DNA of 64,000 bases from [Clostridium] polysaccharolyticum. GTDB taxonomy: Bacteria; Bacillota; Clostridia; Lachnospirales; Lachnospiraceae. The notes under the pieces are model-generated. The model ran no database searches and was not told the DNA's origin. It worked only from the letters and a program-made list of their open reading frames with translations. The stretch spans positions 1 through 64,000 of the forward strand of contig NZ_FOHN01000005.1 in the NCBI RefSeq assembly GCF_900111595.1. Direction: 5' to 3'. Positions 54,849 to 63,751 of the stretch are shown here, in pieces; position 1 is the first letter of the stretch; every line of letters starts with the position of its first letter. A program made the position numbers and the translations under genes.

Positions 54849-55505
54849 TTATAACTGCACAACCGTATCTGAATATTTGCGTGCCTCACTTTCATGCGTT
54901 GCAATAATCACCGTCCTTCCCTTATCTGCCATTCTGCGAAGCAGCTTTAACACTTTTTCAACATTGTCTCGATCAAGGTTTGCAGTTGGCTCGTCCATAA
55001 TAAGAAGTTCAGGCTCTCTTACCAGTGCTCTTGCTATAGCTGCTCTCTTTATTTCGCCACCCGACAGATTCTCGGTAAATTCATTTTTTAATTCTGACAG
55101 TCCAACTTCATCTAATAAGTTTTCAATAACTAAAGAATTATCCGACTTGCTCTTTTTATTTTTTAATGAATCGATATAATTGGGCAAATCCACATTTTCA
55201 TAAACCGTTAAATATGGAACTAAGGTATTATCTTGCATTACAATTCCAGTTTTTAAATTCCGAATCACTGACTTTCCATTATCATCAAGTCCTGTAATCT
55301 GTTCCTTATCATAAGAAACGGTTCCCGAAGTGGGTGGTATCAGACCAGCTATGATACCTAGCAAGGTACTTTTTCCACTTCCACTTGGTCCTTCTATTAC
55401 AAAAAAATTGCCTGATGGGATATTCATAGTAACATCATCTAATACCTTTAATTTCCGATTCCCATGAGCATATATTTTCTTGATATGTTCCAGTCTGATC
55501 TCCAT
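54849..55505 (-). CDS. ABC transporter ATPase, MacB/LolD type
   Basis: 218 residues. Walker A 'GPSGSGKSTLLG' near residue 40, signature 'LSGGEIKRAAIARAL' near 145, Walker B 'LLIMDEPTANLD' and H-loop 'IIATHE'. The class works with FtsX-fold permeases in export or mechanotransmission rather than import. Its ATG overlaps the last base of the permease stop (55505). With the two genes upstream it forms an export-type unit whose cargo is unknown. Confidence 0.88.
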   Translation of the reverse strand: MEIRLEHIKKIYAHGNRKLKVLDDVTMNIPSGNFFVIEGPSGSGKSTLLGIIAGLIPPTSGTVSYDKEQITGLDDNGKSVIRNLKTGIVMQDNTLVPYLTVYENVDLPNYIDSLKNKKSKSDNSLVIENLLDEVGLSELKNEFTENLSGGEIKRAAIARALVREPELLIMDEPTANLDRDNVEKVLKLLRRMADKGRTVIIATHESEARKYSDTVVQL

Positions 55506-56701
55506 TACATCCTCCCCTTTTCACCACCGTTTATAATATAATCCGAACATACTTTTCTTATTGTGCTCATAATACTAACTGGTCCAGCAATTGTGGTAAT
55601 TGCAGCACTCATAACGAATATAGATAGTCTCTCCCAAATATTAGGTATCGCAAAAGGAAACCCCACTTTATATGTAATTAACTGACTAAATAACGTAAAA
55701 GATAAAATACCCAAAAAAGAACCTGCCAATGCTCCCACACCTGATATAATCATGGCCTCTTCTAACAGAAACTTATTTACCATTTTTCTGCTCATCCCTA
55801 TAATTCTAAAAGTTTCTATCTCTTTCCTTCTCTCATTTATAGCAATAAAATAACTGATATACAAAATAAAAAATCCCATAAGAAACATCGCTGCCTCTAA
55901 TCCCACATAGGTAACATATGTCCTCTTTAGCTCATTGGATAATTTTCTAGAAACCGAATCCGCTGTTATAATTTCAACCCCGTCTATTCTGGTTAGTCTG
56001 GCAGCCACTGCAGAAATGTTTTCCTCTTTCTTTACTCTAACCATTACAGCGGAAATATTATTTTCATTTACTTCTTCTAGTAATCCTTGACTTGCTTTTT
56101 TTGCAGCCTGTAATAAATCTGGTATTTCACTTATGCTGACATAAACAGTTGAATCCATGGAGGAACCGCTTTCATCAAGTTCTGCAGCAACTGGTAATCT
56201 TTTCCCAAACATCTGAAATGTCTTATCCTTTCTTATTCCAATTCTGCTTCCTGTTACTATGGCTCCATTTTTTAAAGATTTCAAATACCTGTTTTGTACC
56301 CAAGGCCTAACTGTAAAATCACTTTTAAGATCAATCCCAACCACCTGCACAGGCTGGTCACAACAAGAACTATCCAATGTCATAAGAAACGTCTGTGGTG
56401 ATAAACATTCTATTCCCTTTGTACGTTTTATCTGTTCCATTACAGAGGAATCCATATAAAAAGTTCCCTTCTTTGCCGTCAGAAGAATCCCTTCAAAATC
56501 TTTTTCCGTTCCTTCTGGTACTACAATCAGATCTGCTCCCATTCGTTCTACAACACTTTGGCTTCCTTTTTTCATGCCTAACGTTATCAAAGTTCCAAGT
56601 TCAATAACTGCTGATAATATTAGAGCTATCAGAATCAATCCCATACTTCGATATATTTTTGCTTTTATGCTTTTGAGAACCAGTTCAAGATAACGCCCCA
56701 T
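55505..56701 (-). CDS. FtsX-like ABC permease (MacB family)
   Basis: 398 residues: membrane helix at about 15-38, a large extracellular MacB_PCD-like domain (about 45-260; 'MGADLIVVPEGTEKDFEG'), then three helices near 275, 325 and 370 (FtsX domain, 'GMSRKMVNKFLLEEAMIISG'). It overlaps the DUF4418 gene by 17 bases at its start and the ATPase by one base at its end. Such single-subunit FtsX permeases form homodimers. Cargo unknown. Confidence 0.87.
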   Translation of the reverse strand: MGRYLELVLKSIKAKIYRSMGLILIALILSAVIELGTLITLGMKKGSQSVVERMGADLIVVPEGTEKDFEGILLTAKKGTFYMDSSVMEQIKRTKGIECLSPQTFLMTLDSSCCDQPVQVVGIDLKSDFTVRPWVQNRYLKSLKNGAIVTGSRIGIRKDKTFQMFGKRLPVAAELDESGSSMDSTVYVSISEIPDLLQAAKKASQGLLEEVNENNISAVMVRVKKEENISAVAARLTRIDGVEIITADSVSRKLSNELKRTYVTYVGLEAAMFLMGFFILYISYFIAINERRKEIETFRIIGMSRKMVNKFLLEEAMIISGVGALAGSFLGILSFTLFSQLITYKVGFPFAIPNIWERLSIFVMSAAITTIAGPVSIMSTIRKVCSDYIINGGEKGRM

Positions 56702-57107
56702 GCTTTCCTCCTTTTACCAGATATTTTGCCATTAGAAAATGGACTAATTCAAAACTAATTAATAAAACGCCGATTAAAATTAAAAATGGTCTGGTATACA
56801 GGTAACAATGCATCGTCTTCATTTTACAAACTGGTGCAATGATATCAGGAAGCAATACAATTGCTAAGCTAAATATAAAACGAATCCCCAAAAGCACATT
56901 TCGTATAATAGAATTCTTAATAAAAATCAAAATAATGGAAATAACAGCCAGACTAATCCCTAGAATGACGGACCAAGTCCTCGTAACATGGCAAGGTGGC
57001 TTCATTCCTTCCATAGATGTACATACATGTGCAAACTGGTACACTCCAGCCACAATAAGCACAGAAAGCAAACCTAACAATCCATTTATCCATTTCAATA
57101 ATTTCAT
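56685..57107 (-). CDS. DUF4418 small membrane protein, Cys/His/Met-rich loops
   Basis: 140 residues with four membrane helices. The first loop 'HVCTSMEGMKPPCHVTRTW' and the third 'APVCKMKTMHCYLYTRP' carry paired Cys with Met and His, a layout that could bind a soft metal ion or an Fe-S or heme-type ligand. The family is recognised as DUF4418 and often precedes FtsX-type ABC genes. Role unknown. It lies 43 bases after the substrate-binding lipoprotein gene. Confidence 0.75.
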   Translation of the reverse strand: MKLLKWINGLLGLLSVLIVAGVYQFAHVCTSMEGMKPPCHVTRTWSVILGISLAVISIILIFIKNSIIRNVLLGIRFIFSLAIVLLPDIIAPVCKMKTMHCYLYTRPFLILIGVLLISFELVHFLMAKYLVKGGKHGALS

Positions 57108-57150
57108 TTACAATCCCTTCCTTTTTCTTTTCAAACTCTGTCACATGGCA

Positions 57151-58212
57151 CTAACGAATCTCTTCAAATTTATCATGTTCTTTATCGTACAGAACGGAAT
57201 CCGGAATTCCCTCCAGATCTGGATACACCTTTTTTACAAATGCATCTAAGCTTAGATCTGGATTAATATCTCCTGTCTTCTGCAAATCTTTAAATGAAGC
57301 AACAAAGGTTTCTTTTCCCAATGATACAGATGGCTGATAATTCAGGCCAGACAGGATTTCACCATATTTTACTACGTCATCCGCATTTTCTGACGGCATA
57401 TATCCATTTTCCACCTGTAGCCTTGCCGCTTCTTCTGGACATGCCTGAACAAATGCAGCAGCCTTCTGAATTGCTTTTGCATATGCAACAGCTCCAGCAG
57501 TATTTTTTTGAATCAGTTCTTGTGATACATAAGCCTGGCAGCAATATTCTTTTGAAAAAACTTCGTCTTCTCCGATATCTAATATTTTGATAAAATCATA
57601 GTTTTTCTCTGCCCGATATGCCACTGGGTCATGTATGCCTATTGCATCCACTGCTCCATTATCAAGAGCTGCTAGAAGATCCGTCATGGCATAAGTTGCA
57701 AACTGAATATCTGCTTTACTTCCATTCACATTGAATCCAAGTCCATAAAGCTTTCTTTTTAACTGGATTGGAGCAGAATCCGAAAGTGATGACACACCTA
57801 TTGTTTTCCCTTTCAGATCTTCCAAGCTTTTCGTTTCCGAACCGTTTTTTGTGTAAAATTTCGTACATCCCCTATGTAACCCTGTAACAAAAGAGATTCC
57901 AAGACCATTCGCAATAGGCTGCATTAATGTACCTGTCAGACCATAACCAGCATTAATTTCTCCGCTTGAAATCTGTTCTGTAATGGTATCTATGTTGGAA
58001 ACCACTATTTCATATTTCTGGCCGATTGCTTTAAATTCTTCATCAAAGTAGCCATTTATAATTGCTATATGTACTGGTGCTAAACATAGGCTCTCCTTAT
58101 TATTCAGTATTTTTACCACATTTTCATCTGTACTTGTTTTAGCACAACCTGTCATTATGGAAAATACAGCTATTATACTTATAACGAAACCTGCTATTTT
58201 CTTCTTCCACAT
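57151..58212 (-). CDS. NitT/TauT-type ABC substrate-binding lipoprotein
   Basis: 353 residues. Lipobox MTGC near residue 23, then the NMT1/SsuA-like fold: 'LCLAPVHIAIINGYFDEEF', 'GEINAGYGLTGTLMQPIANG', 'SLEDLKGKTIGVSSLSDSA' and 'AVDAIGIHDPVAYRAEKNYD'. The family binds sulfonates, nitrate, taurine, thiamine precursors and similar. The unusual Cys pair 'KEYCCQAY' near residue 220 is in the second lobe. Position next to the nitrogenase-like and cysteine genes favours an organosulfur ligand. Third gene of the importer operon. Confidence 0.87.
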   Translation of the reverse strand: MWKKKIAGFVISIIAVFSIMTGCAKTSTDENVVKILNNKESLCLAPVHIAIINGYFDEEFKAIGQKYEIVVSNIDTITEQISSGEINAGYGLTGTLMQPIANGLGISFVTGLHRGCTKFYTKNGSETKSLEDLKGKTIGVSSLSDSAPIQLKRKLYGLGFNVNGSKADIQFATYAMTDLLAALDNGAVDAIGIHDPVAYRAEKNYDFIKILDIGEDEVFSKEYCCQAYVSQELIQKNTAGAVAYAKAIQKAAAFVQACPEEAARLQVENGYMPSENADDVVKYGEILSGLNYQPSVSLGKETFVASFKDLQKTGDINPDLSLDAFVKKVYPDLEGIPDSVLYDKEHDKFEEIR

Positions 58213-58229
58213 TTCTTCTCTCTCCTTAT

Positions 58230-59009
58230 TTATAGGTAATATTCTAATTCCTTCTTTTCACCTGCATAATTTAGTATTTCTAATATCTGTGTACGATATT
58301 TCAAAAAATCAGGATTGCCTCTTGCTCTAGGCCGCCCCAATTCAATATCAATAATCTGTTCAATCTTGGCTGGCCTAGGTGTCATTATCACAACCTGATC
58401 GGAAAAATAGACGGCTTCATCTACATCATGGGTAACCATTATCATGGTCATTTTATGCTCTTTCCAGATTCGCAGGATTTCATCCTGCATATTCATTCTG
58501 GTAAATGCATCTAAGGCACCTAAGGGTTCATCCAGCAAAAGCACTTTGGGATGCCCTACCAATGCTCTTGCCAAAGATGCCCTTTGATTCATTCCACCTG
58601 ACAGCTGATGGGGATATGCACTTTCAAATCCTTTTAAACCAACCATTTCTATATATTTTTTTACTTCTTCTTTATTGGATTTATAAATCCCTCTTGCTTT
58701 TAACCCAAATGCAATATTCTTTTCTATGGAAAGCCAGGGATATAAATTCGCTTGCTGAAAAGCAAATCCTCTATCATGTCCAGGCTTAGTTACTGGTTTA
58801 TTATCCAAAAAAATGGTTCCTTCATCTGCAAGATTAAGCCCCGCAATTGCTCTGAGTAATGTGGTCTTGCCACATCCAGACGGACCAATTAGGGAAATAA
58901 ATGATCCTGGTTTTACATTCAAATTCACATTTTGTAATGCTGTCAATACAGATCCATCTGCATTTTCAAAATGTTTCCCTACATTTTGTATTCTTAACTC
59001 TCCTACCAT
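58230..59009 (-). CDS. NitT/TauT-type ABC transporter ATPase (SsuB-like)
   Basis: 259 residues. Walker A 'GPSGCGKTTLLRAIAGL' near residue 38, Q-loop 'GFAFQQANLYPWL', signature 'LSGGMNQRASLARAL' near 140, Walker B 'VLLLDEPLGALDAFTR' and H-loop 'MVTHDVDEAVYFSD'. The tail 'IDIELGRPRARGNPDF' is typical of SsuB/TauB. It overlaps the permease gene by seven bases. Confidence 0.92.
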   Translation of the reverse strand: MVGELRIQNVGKHFENADGSVLTALQNVNLNVKPGSFISLIGPSGCGKTTLLRAIAGLNLADEGTIFLDNKPVTKPGHDRGFAFQQANLYPWLSIEKNIAFGLKARGIYKSNKEEVKKYIEMVGLKGFESAYPHQLSGGMNQRASLARALVGHPKVLLLDEPLGALDAFTRMNMQDEILRIWKEHKMTMIMVTHDVDEAVYFSDQVVIMTPRPAKIEQIIDIELGRPRARGNPDFLKYRTQILEILNYAGEKKELEYYL

Positions 59010-59956
59010 TTAATCACTCCCTTTTGCCAGATCAAAATACTATCTTTTAACCAAAATAAAATCTTAATAATCAAGTTACATAAAACTGCTAGTATTATAA
59101 GTCCTGCGTAAACATTTGCATAAAGCATCATACTTTTTTGCCAGTTCAGATACCATCCAATTCCTGATTTACAGCCAAACATTTCTGCTGTAACCAAAGT
59201 TACAAAAGACCCTGTTGTTGCATAGAAAAATCCCAGAAATATACTTGGCATAGCCGCTGGAACACCAACACGAAATACTTTATACAACCGGCCAGAACCC
59301 AGAGTATCTGCCACTTCAAAATACGTCTGCTGCACATTCTGTATTCCACTGCTTGTCATAACGGTTATAGGAAACCATACAGATAACGCAATCATAAAAA
59401 CTGCCGCCTGATAAGACGTACTAAACAGGGATAATACCAGTGGAGACCATGATGTTGCAGGTATTGGACCAATAATTTTCGTTACAGGATTGATCCAGTA
59501 CGCTGCCTTTTTGTGGAACCCTAATAACAGTCCAGTAGCAAATCCCAATAATGCACCTATTGCATATCCAATTATCAGCAATTTACCCGAAGATAAGATA
59601 CATTCCAGAATAAGAACCCGATCATTTACAAAAACACCAAATACTCTATCTAAAGAGGGAAAGAATAAAATAGGCAATAATGCGAGCTTACTGCACACAA
59701 TATTTATACCGTTAAGAATCAGAACTCCACCCGCTATTAATGGTCCATCTTCCTCCAGTTTTTTTGAAATTGTTTTTTGAAATAAAGATGCAATATAAAG
59801 TGCAAAATATATTCCCAAAAATAGGTATAAGAAAAATACAAAATAAGATGCATCCGCTTTTGGCTGACTGGCCGAATCAGGAATGATGCGATCTACTAAA
59901 ACAGCTGCTACTCCAGAAACTATACAGCTCAATTTCTTAACTTGCTTCTTTATCAT
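59003..59956 (-). CDS. NitT/TauT-type ABC transporter permease (SsuC-like)
   Basis: About 317 residues. Extra N-terminal helices (about 10-70) precede the standard BPD_transp_1 domain, with EAA loop 'VADTLGSGRLYKVFRVGVPA' near residue 225 and 'AAMPSIFLGFFYATTGSFVT'. ATG 59956 has GGAGG ten bases upstream; a TTG at 59977 precedes the site and is not used. It is the first gene of the importer operon, transcribed from the promoter at 60030-60058. Confidence 0.88.
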   Translation of the reverse strand: MIKKQVKKLSCIVSGVAAVLVDRIIPDSASQPKADASYFVFFLYLFLGIYFALYIASLFQKTISKKLEEDGPLIAGGVLILNGINIVCSKLALLPILFFPSLDRVFGVFVNDRVLILECILSSGKLLIIGYAIGALLGFATGLLLGFHKKAAYWINPVTKIIGPIPATSWSPLVLSLFSTSYQAAVFMIALSVWFPITVMTSSGIQNVQQTYFEVADTLGSGRLYKVFRVGVPAAMPSIFLGFFYATTGSFVTLVTAEMFGCKSGIGWYLNWQKSMMLYANVYAGLIILAVLCNLIIKILFWLKDSILIWQKGVIKW

Positions 59957-60029
59957 AGAATTATTACCTCCTAACAAATGTCACTACTGATCAGTGACCT
60001 AATCTTAACACACCAGTTCTGCCCTGTGA

Positions 60030-60058
60030 ACTATAACAAAGTGATTAACGGCAATCAA
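60030..60058 (-). promoter_or_regulatory. Promoter of the NitT/TauT importer operon
   Basis: Minus strand -35 TTGATT (60053-60058), 17-base spacer, -10 TATAGT (60030-60035). Two direct copies of TCTTATAAC on the plus strand (60103-60111 and 60141-60149), 38 bases apart, lie upstream of the -35, a place where LysR-type activators bind. A LysR gene ends just beyond. In the leader GTCACT/AGTGAC forms a short hairpin near 59981-59999. Confidence 0.6.
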
Positions 60059-60149
60059 AATCTGTTATTAATTTCTCTTACTAATCACAGGCAATTAATT
60101 TATCTTATAACAAAATGCACCGAATTTGCTATGCTCCATTTCTTATAAC

Positions 60150-60175
60150 GCAAAAATGGAACCGCTTACGGTTCC
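60150..60175 (-). terminator. lysR terminator overlapping its stop codon
   Basis: GGAACCG (60158-60164) pairs with CGGTTCC (60169-60175). The loop contains the TAA stop codon of the LysR gene. ATTTTTG follows on the minus strand. Confidence 0.75.
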
Positions 60176-61077
60176 ACTTCCTTGTACTTATTTAATTCCT
60201 CAATATAACGCTCCCCTATTTCACTTAAATTGTGATTTTTCCGAACGATATACCCTATTGTTAATGGATCTTCTTCTTTTAGTTTGACACAGACAAATCC
60301 ATCCGTTAAAGCTACACTGTCCGTCATAATTCCTGTACCAATCGAATATCCATTTAATCCTGCCATTATTTCTGCTGATGTTGCCCTGTCATTTGACTTT
60401 ATCAGTTTTTGAAAATCATAATCGCCTAATGCTTCCTCTGATAAATAAAACTCATTCTGGCTGTTCTGATCAAAAGAAACACAAGGATACTCTGATAATT
60501 CTTCTAATGAAACCTCCTTAAGGTGTGCCAACGGATGTTCTTTCCATACATATGCATATGTATCCTTTTTCATTAATGGATAAAACTGAAGCTGATACTC
60601 CCTGAATAACTTTTTAAGCACCTTCTCATTATTTCCCGAATACGAAATAATACCAATTTCACTTTTCAAATCACGGACATTTCCTAACACTTCATCTGTT
60701 TTTGTTTCATGAACTGCGTAGGTATATTTGGAATAAGGGAACTTCTTCAAGGTCTCTATAAATGCATGCACTGCAAATACATAATGCTGCATGGAAACCG
60801 AAAAATGTTTTCTCTCCCTGTCTAAGCCAATATACCGGTCCTCAATAATAACATATTGACTTACTGCCTGTTTCGCATAAGCCAGAAATTCCATTCCATC
60901 CTGTGTTAATTTGATTCCTTTATTCGTTCGCTGGAATATCTGAATTCCTAGTTCTTCCTCCAGTTCCCGTACAGTAGTCGAAAGCGCAGGCTGTGAAACG
61001 TACAATTTGCTGGCTGCCTCTCTCATAGATGAAGAACTTGCAATAGCAATTACGTATTTTAGCTGTAATATTGTCAC
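60166..61077 (-). CDS. LysR-type transcriptional regulator
   Basis: 303 residues. N-terminal winged HTH 'SSMREAASKLYVSQPALSTT' with 'VRELEEELGIQIFQRTNKGI', then a LysR substrate domain (about 90-295). GTG start at 61077 has AAGGAGG at seven bases. It lies 11 bases after the MalY gene and directly upstream of the importer operon promoter. I infer that it controls sulfur genes here, as CysB/CysL/YtlI-type relatives do elsewhere with O-acetylserine or a related signal. The effector is not predictable. Confidence 0.92.
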   Translation of the reverse strand: MTILQLKYVIAIASSSSMREAASKLYVSQPALSTTVRELEEELGIQIFQRTNKGIKLTQDGMEFLAYAKQAVSQYVIIEDRYIGLDRERKHFSVSMQHYVFAVHAFIETLKKFPYSKYTYAVHETKTDEVLGNVRDLKSEIGIISYSGNNEKVLKKLFREYQLQFYPLMKKDTYAYVWKEHPLAHLKEVSLEELSEYPCVSFDQNSQNEFYLSEEALGDYDFQKLIKSNDRATSAEIMAGLNGYSIGTGIMTDSVALTDGFVCVKLKEEDPLTIGYIVRKNHNLSEIGERYIEELNKYKEVEP

Positions 61078-61088
61078 TAATATCCTCC

Positions 61089-62282
61089 TTATTCTGCAAT
61101 TCTATCTGTTATGTGAACTCGTATTCTATCCAATGCTTCTTTTACTATGCTTCGTGGACAGGCAACATTTATTCTCTGAAATCCTTTTCCTGCATCCCCA
61201 AAAATCCTGCCACTGTCAAGCCACACTTTTGCATCATATATAATCTTTCTATCTAATATATTAGCATCCAGTCCTGCTTCTCGAAAATCTAACCAGACTA
61301 GATAGGTTCCTTCTGTCTCAATCATTTTTACATTTCTTAAATACCTGTCTACATAATCTTTTACGAAATCTATGTTAGATTTAATGTATGAAATCATTGC
61401 TTGATACCATACTTCACCATCCTGATATGCCGCCTCGCAAGCCACTAATCCAAGAGCACTAAGCTGACTGATTCCTGCTGCATCCACTTGCTTACGGAAT
61501 TTTCGTTTTAAATTCCAATTAGGAATAAAAATATTTGAAATTAACATACTTGCAAGATTAAATGTTTTACTTGGGGATGTACAAATAATCGAAATATCTT
61601 CATATTCCTTTTTTAAAGAAGCAAATACATAATGTTCTCTATTATACACAAAATCATTATGTATTTCATCACTCACAACAATTACACCATATTTTAAGCA
61701 TATGTCACCAATTCGAATAAGTTCTTCTTTAGACCATACTCTTCCAACAGGGTTATGAGGACTGCACAAAAGGAATAGTTTAATCTGATTTTCTCGAATT
61801 TTATTTTCGAAATCATCAAAGTCCATATGATATCGATTATCCTCTCCTAGATATAAATCATTGCTGATAATGACCCTTCCATTATCTTCAATCACTTCAG
61901 AAAACGGATAATATACAGGCTGCTGAATTAATACCTTGTCTCCTTCTTTCGTGTACGCCTTTACAGCCATTGCAAGTGCAAAAACTACACCAGGTGTTTT
62001 TATCAGCCAGCTTTCTTGTGTATCCCAATTGTGATGTTTTTTCATCCAGTCTGCTACGATTTCATAATAATCTGTCTGCACTTCACTATATCCAAATATT
62101 CCATCTTTGGAACGTTTCACTAAGGCATCCTCGATATAGGACGATGTTTTAAAATCCATATCTGCAACCCATAAAGGCAATACATCTTCTGGCATTCCTC
62201 TTCTCAATGTAAAATCATATTTCAAGGAATCTGTGTTTCGTCTTTCTATTATTTCATCAAAATCCAGATTTCTCTCCGCCAT
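61089..62282 (-). CDS. MalY/PatB-family C-S lyase or aminotransferase
   Basis: 397 residues, fold-type I PLP enzyme. N-terminal 'FDEIIERRNTDSLKYDF' and 'LPLWVADMDFKTSSYIEDAL' are the MalY/PatB signature. Others are 'CSPHNPVGRVWSKEEL', 'VVSDEIHNDFVY' and the PLP Lys in 'CTSPSKTFNLASM'. PatB and MalY cleave cystathionine or cysteine conjugates to give a thiol and pyruvate. ATG 62282 has GGGGG at six bases. It stands 19 bases downstream of the cystathionine synthase/lyase gene. Confidence 0.9.
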   Translation of the reverse strand: MAERNLDFDEIIERRNTDSLKYDFTLRRGMPEDVLPLWVADMDFKTSSYIEDALVKRSKDGIFGYSEVQTDYYEIVADWMKKHHNWDTQESWLIKTPGVVFALAMAVKAYTKEGDKVLIQQPVYYPFSEVIEDNGRVIISNDLYLGEDNRYHMDFDDFENKIRENQIKLFLLCSPHNPVGRVWSKEELIRIGDICLKYGVIVVSDEIHNDFVYNREHYVFASLKKEYEDISIICTSPSKTFNLASMLISNIFIPNWNLKRKFRKQVDAAGISQLSALGLVACEAAYQDGEVWYQAMISYIKSNIDFVKDYVDRYLRNVKMIETEGTYLVWLDFREAGLDANILDRKIIYDAKVWLDSGRIFGDAGKGFQRINVACPRSIVKEALDRIRVHITDRIAE

Positions 62283-62301
62283 AAAATCCCCCTTTTCTTT
62301 A

Positions 62302-63462
62302 TTAAAATACTTCATTCACCTGAGCGAATATAGATTTCAGCTCTGCAATCAAATCCCCACTATCTTCAATACCAATGGACAGTCTTAAAGTCGAATTCGT
62401 TATACCATTTCGAATCCTTACTTCCTCTGGAACATCTGCATGTGTCTGTGTTGCAGGATATGTAATTAACGTTTCCACTCCTCCTAAGCTTTCTGCATAC
62501 TTAATCATTCTTACTTTTTCCAGTATTGCTAATGCGTGCTCCTCTGTATCCACATGAATGGTAACCATAGAACCAAAGCCCCTGGCCTGCTTTTTCATAA
62601 TTTCATGGCCTGGATGTTCTTTTAACCCAGGATAAATCACATCCTTAATGATACTCTGTTCTTTTAACCATTCCACAATTTCCATTGCATTTTTCTGTGA
62701 CTGTTCCATTCGAATTCCCAGTGTTTTTACGCCTCTTAGAATAAGCCAGCTGTCAAATGGAGAAAGCCCTGCTCCTGTAGTTTTTAACAGAAATCTCAAT
62801 CGATCACGTATATCTTCTCTGTTTGTAATAATAAAACCAGCTAATGTATCATTATGGCCACCTAAATACTTTGTGCCACTATGGATTACAATATCCGCTC
62901 CTAGTTTCAGCGGATTCTGAAAATACGGAGACATAAATGTATTATCCACTATTAATAGCAGATCCTTGCTTTTTGCTATCTTTGCTATTTTTTCAATATC
63001 CAGTACATTCATCATCGGATTAGTTGGAGTCTCAACAAAGACAGCTCTTGTATTTTCCTTTATATATTTTTGAATATCATTTTGCAAACAGTTCACATAG
63101 GTAAAATCAATCCCATTTTTCTTAGAAACATGATCGAAAAGACGAATACTCCCTCCATATAGATCTGCTTCTACTATCAAATGGTCTCCTGGCTGAAACA
63201 GCTCCATAAAAAGAGTGATTGCAGCCATTCCAGAAGAAAATGCAAGTGCATCAATTCCACCTTCCAGACTCGCTATCACTTTTTCCAGATGCTCTCGTGT
63301 AGGATTCTGCAATCTGCTATAATCATAACCAGTGCTCTTTCCAGCTCCTGGATGTGCATAGGTAGCTGTCTGATATATTGGGTAGCTTACTGCACCATAA
63401 TGTTCTGTTTTTCCTTCTGCACTCTCTAAGTGTAGACATCGTGTGTTAATCCCACGCTCCAT
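62302..63462 (-). CDS. Cystathionine gamma-synthase/gamma-lyase family PLP enzyme
   Basis: 386 residues, Cys/Met metabolism PLP family. 'YSRLQNPTREHLEKVIASLE' near residue 58, 'FSSGMAAI' near 83, 'FVETPTNPMMNVLDI' near 153, 'VDNTFMSPYFQNPL' near 183, PLP Lys in 'VIHSGTKYLGGHNDTLAG', and 'GGVETLITYPATQTHADVP'. It makes or breaks cystathionine. Gamma-synthase and gamma-lyase cannot be separated by eye. ATG 63462 has AAGGAGG at six bases. It starts a three-gene operon with malY-like and lysR. Confidence 0.92.
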   Translation of the reverse strand: MERGINTRCLHLESAEGKTEHYGAVSYPIYQTATYAHPGAGKSTGYDYSRLQNPTREHLEKVIASLEGGIDALAFSSGMAAITLFMELFQPGDHLIVEADLYGGSIRLFDHVSKKNGIDFTYVNCLQNDIQKYIKENTRAVFVETPTNPMMNVLDIEKIAKIAKSKDLLLIVDNTFMSPYFQNPLKLGADIVIHSGTKYLGGHNDTLAGFIITNREDIRDRLRFLLKTTGAGLSPFDSWLILRGVKTLGIRMEQSQKNAMEIVEWLKEQSIIKDVIYPGLKEHPGHEIMKKQARGFGSMVTIHVDTEEHALAILEKVRMIKYAESLGGVETLITYPATQTHADVPEEVRIRNGITNSTLRLSIGIEDSGDLIAELKSIFAQVNEVF

Positions 63463-63686
63463 CAGCGAATCCTCCTTATTAAAAATTATATTTCCTGTAA
63501 TTATATCAGATATCACTTCAACCGGATAATACAAGATATCTTTAACACGTTATAATCCAGAATTATAATGGGCGTCTTATAATAACAGAAAAAAGATACG
63601 ATAATGCCTTACAACTGATTACACACCTAAAAACAGATACATTAAAAACACTTTATAACTATAGTACATCTGGTCTTATCAATTAC

Positions 63687-63724
63687 AAAAGCGAAAGCAT
63701 GAACCTTCCACACTTTCGCTTTTC
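63687..63724 (-). terminator. Terminator of the metallophosphoesterase gene
   Basis: AAAAGCGAAAG (63687-63697) pairs perfectly with CTTTCGCTTTT (63714-63724). It lies 28 bases past the stop codon at 63752, on the minus strand. The interval 63463-63686 has no gene and only AT-rich, promoter-like text. Confidence 0.8.
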
Positions 63725-63751
63725 TTACTGCTTAATCTACTCTCCTATTCC

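Noticed and set aside
60103-63583. TCTTATAA as a proven LysR operator
   Set aside because: The 8-base motif is too AT-rich to be significant by itself in this base composition; kept only as a low-score finding.
63463-63686. SAM or T-box element upstream of the cystathionine gene
   Set aside because: Neither the SAM-I core (AGAGGTGGAGGGA-like) nor the T-box sequence (AGGGTGGNACCGCG) is present; the stretch is AT-rich without stable stems.
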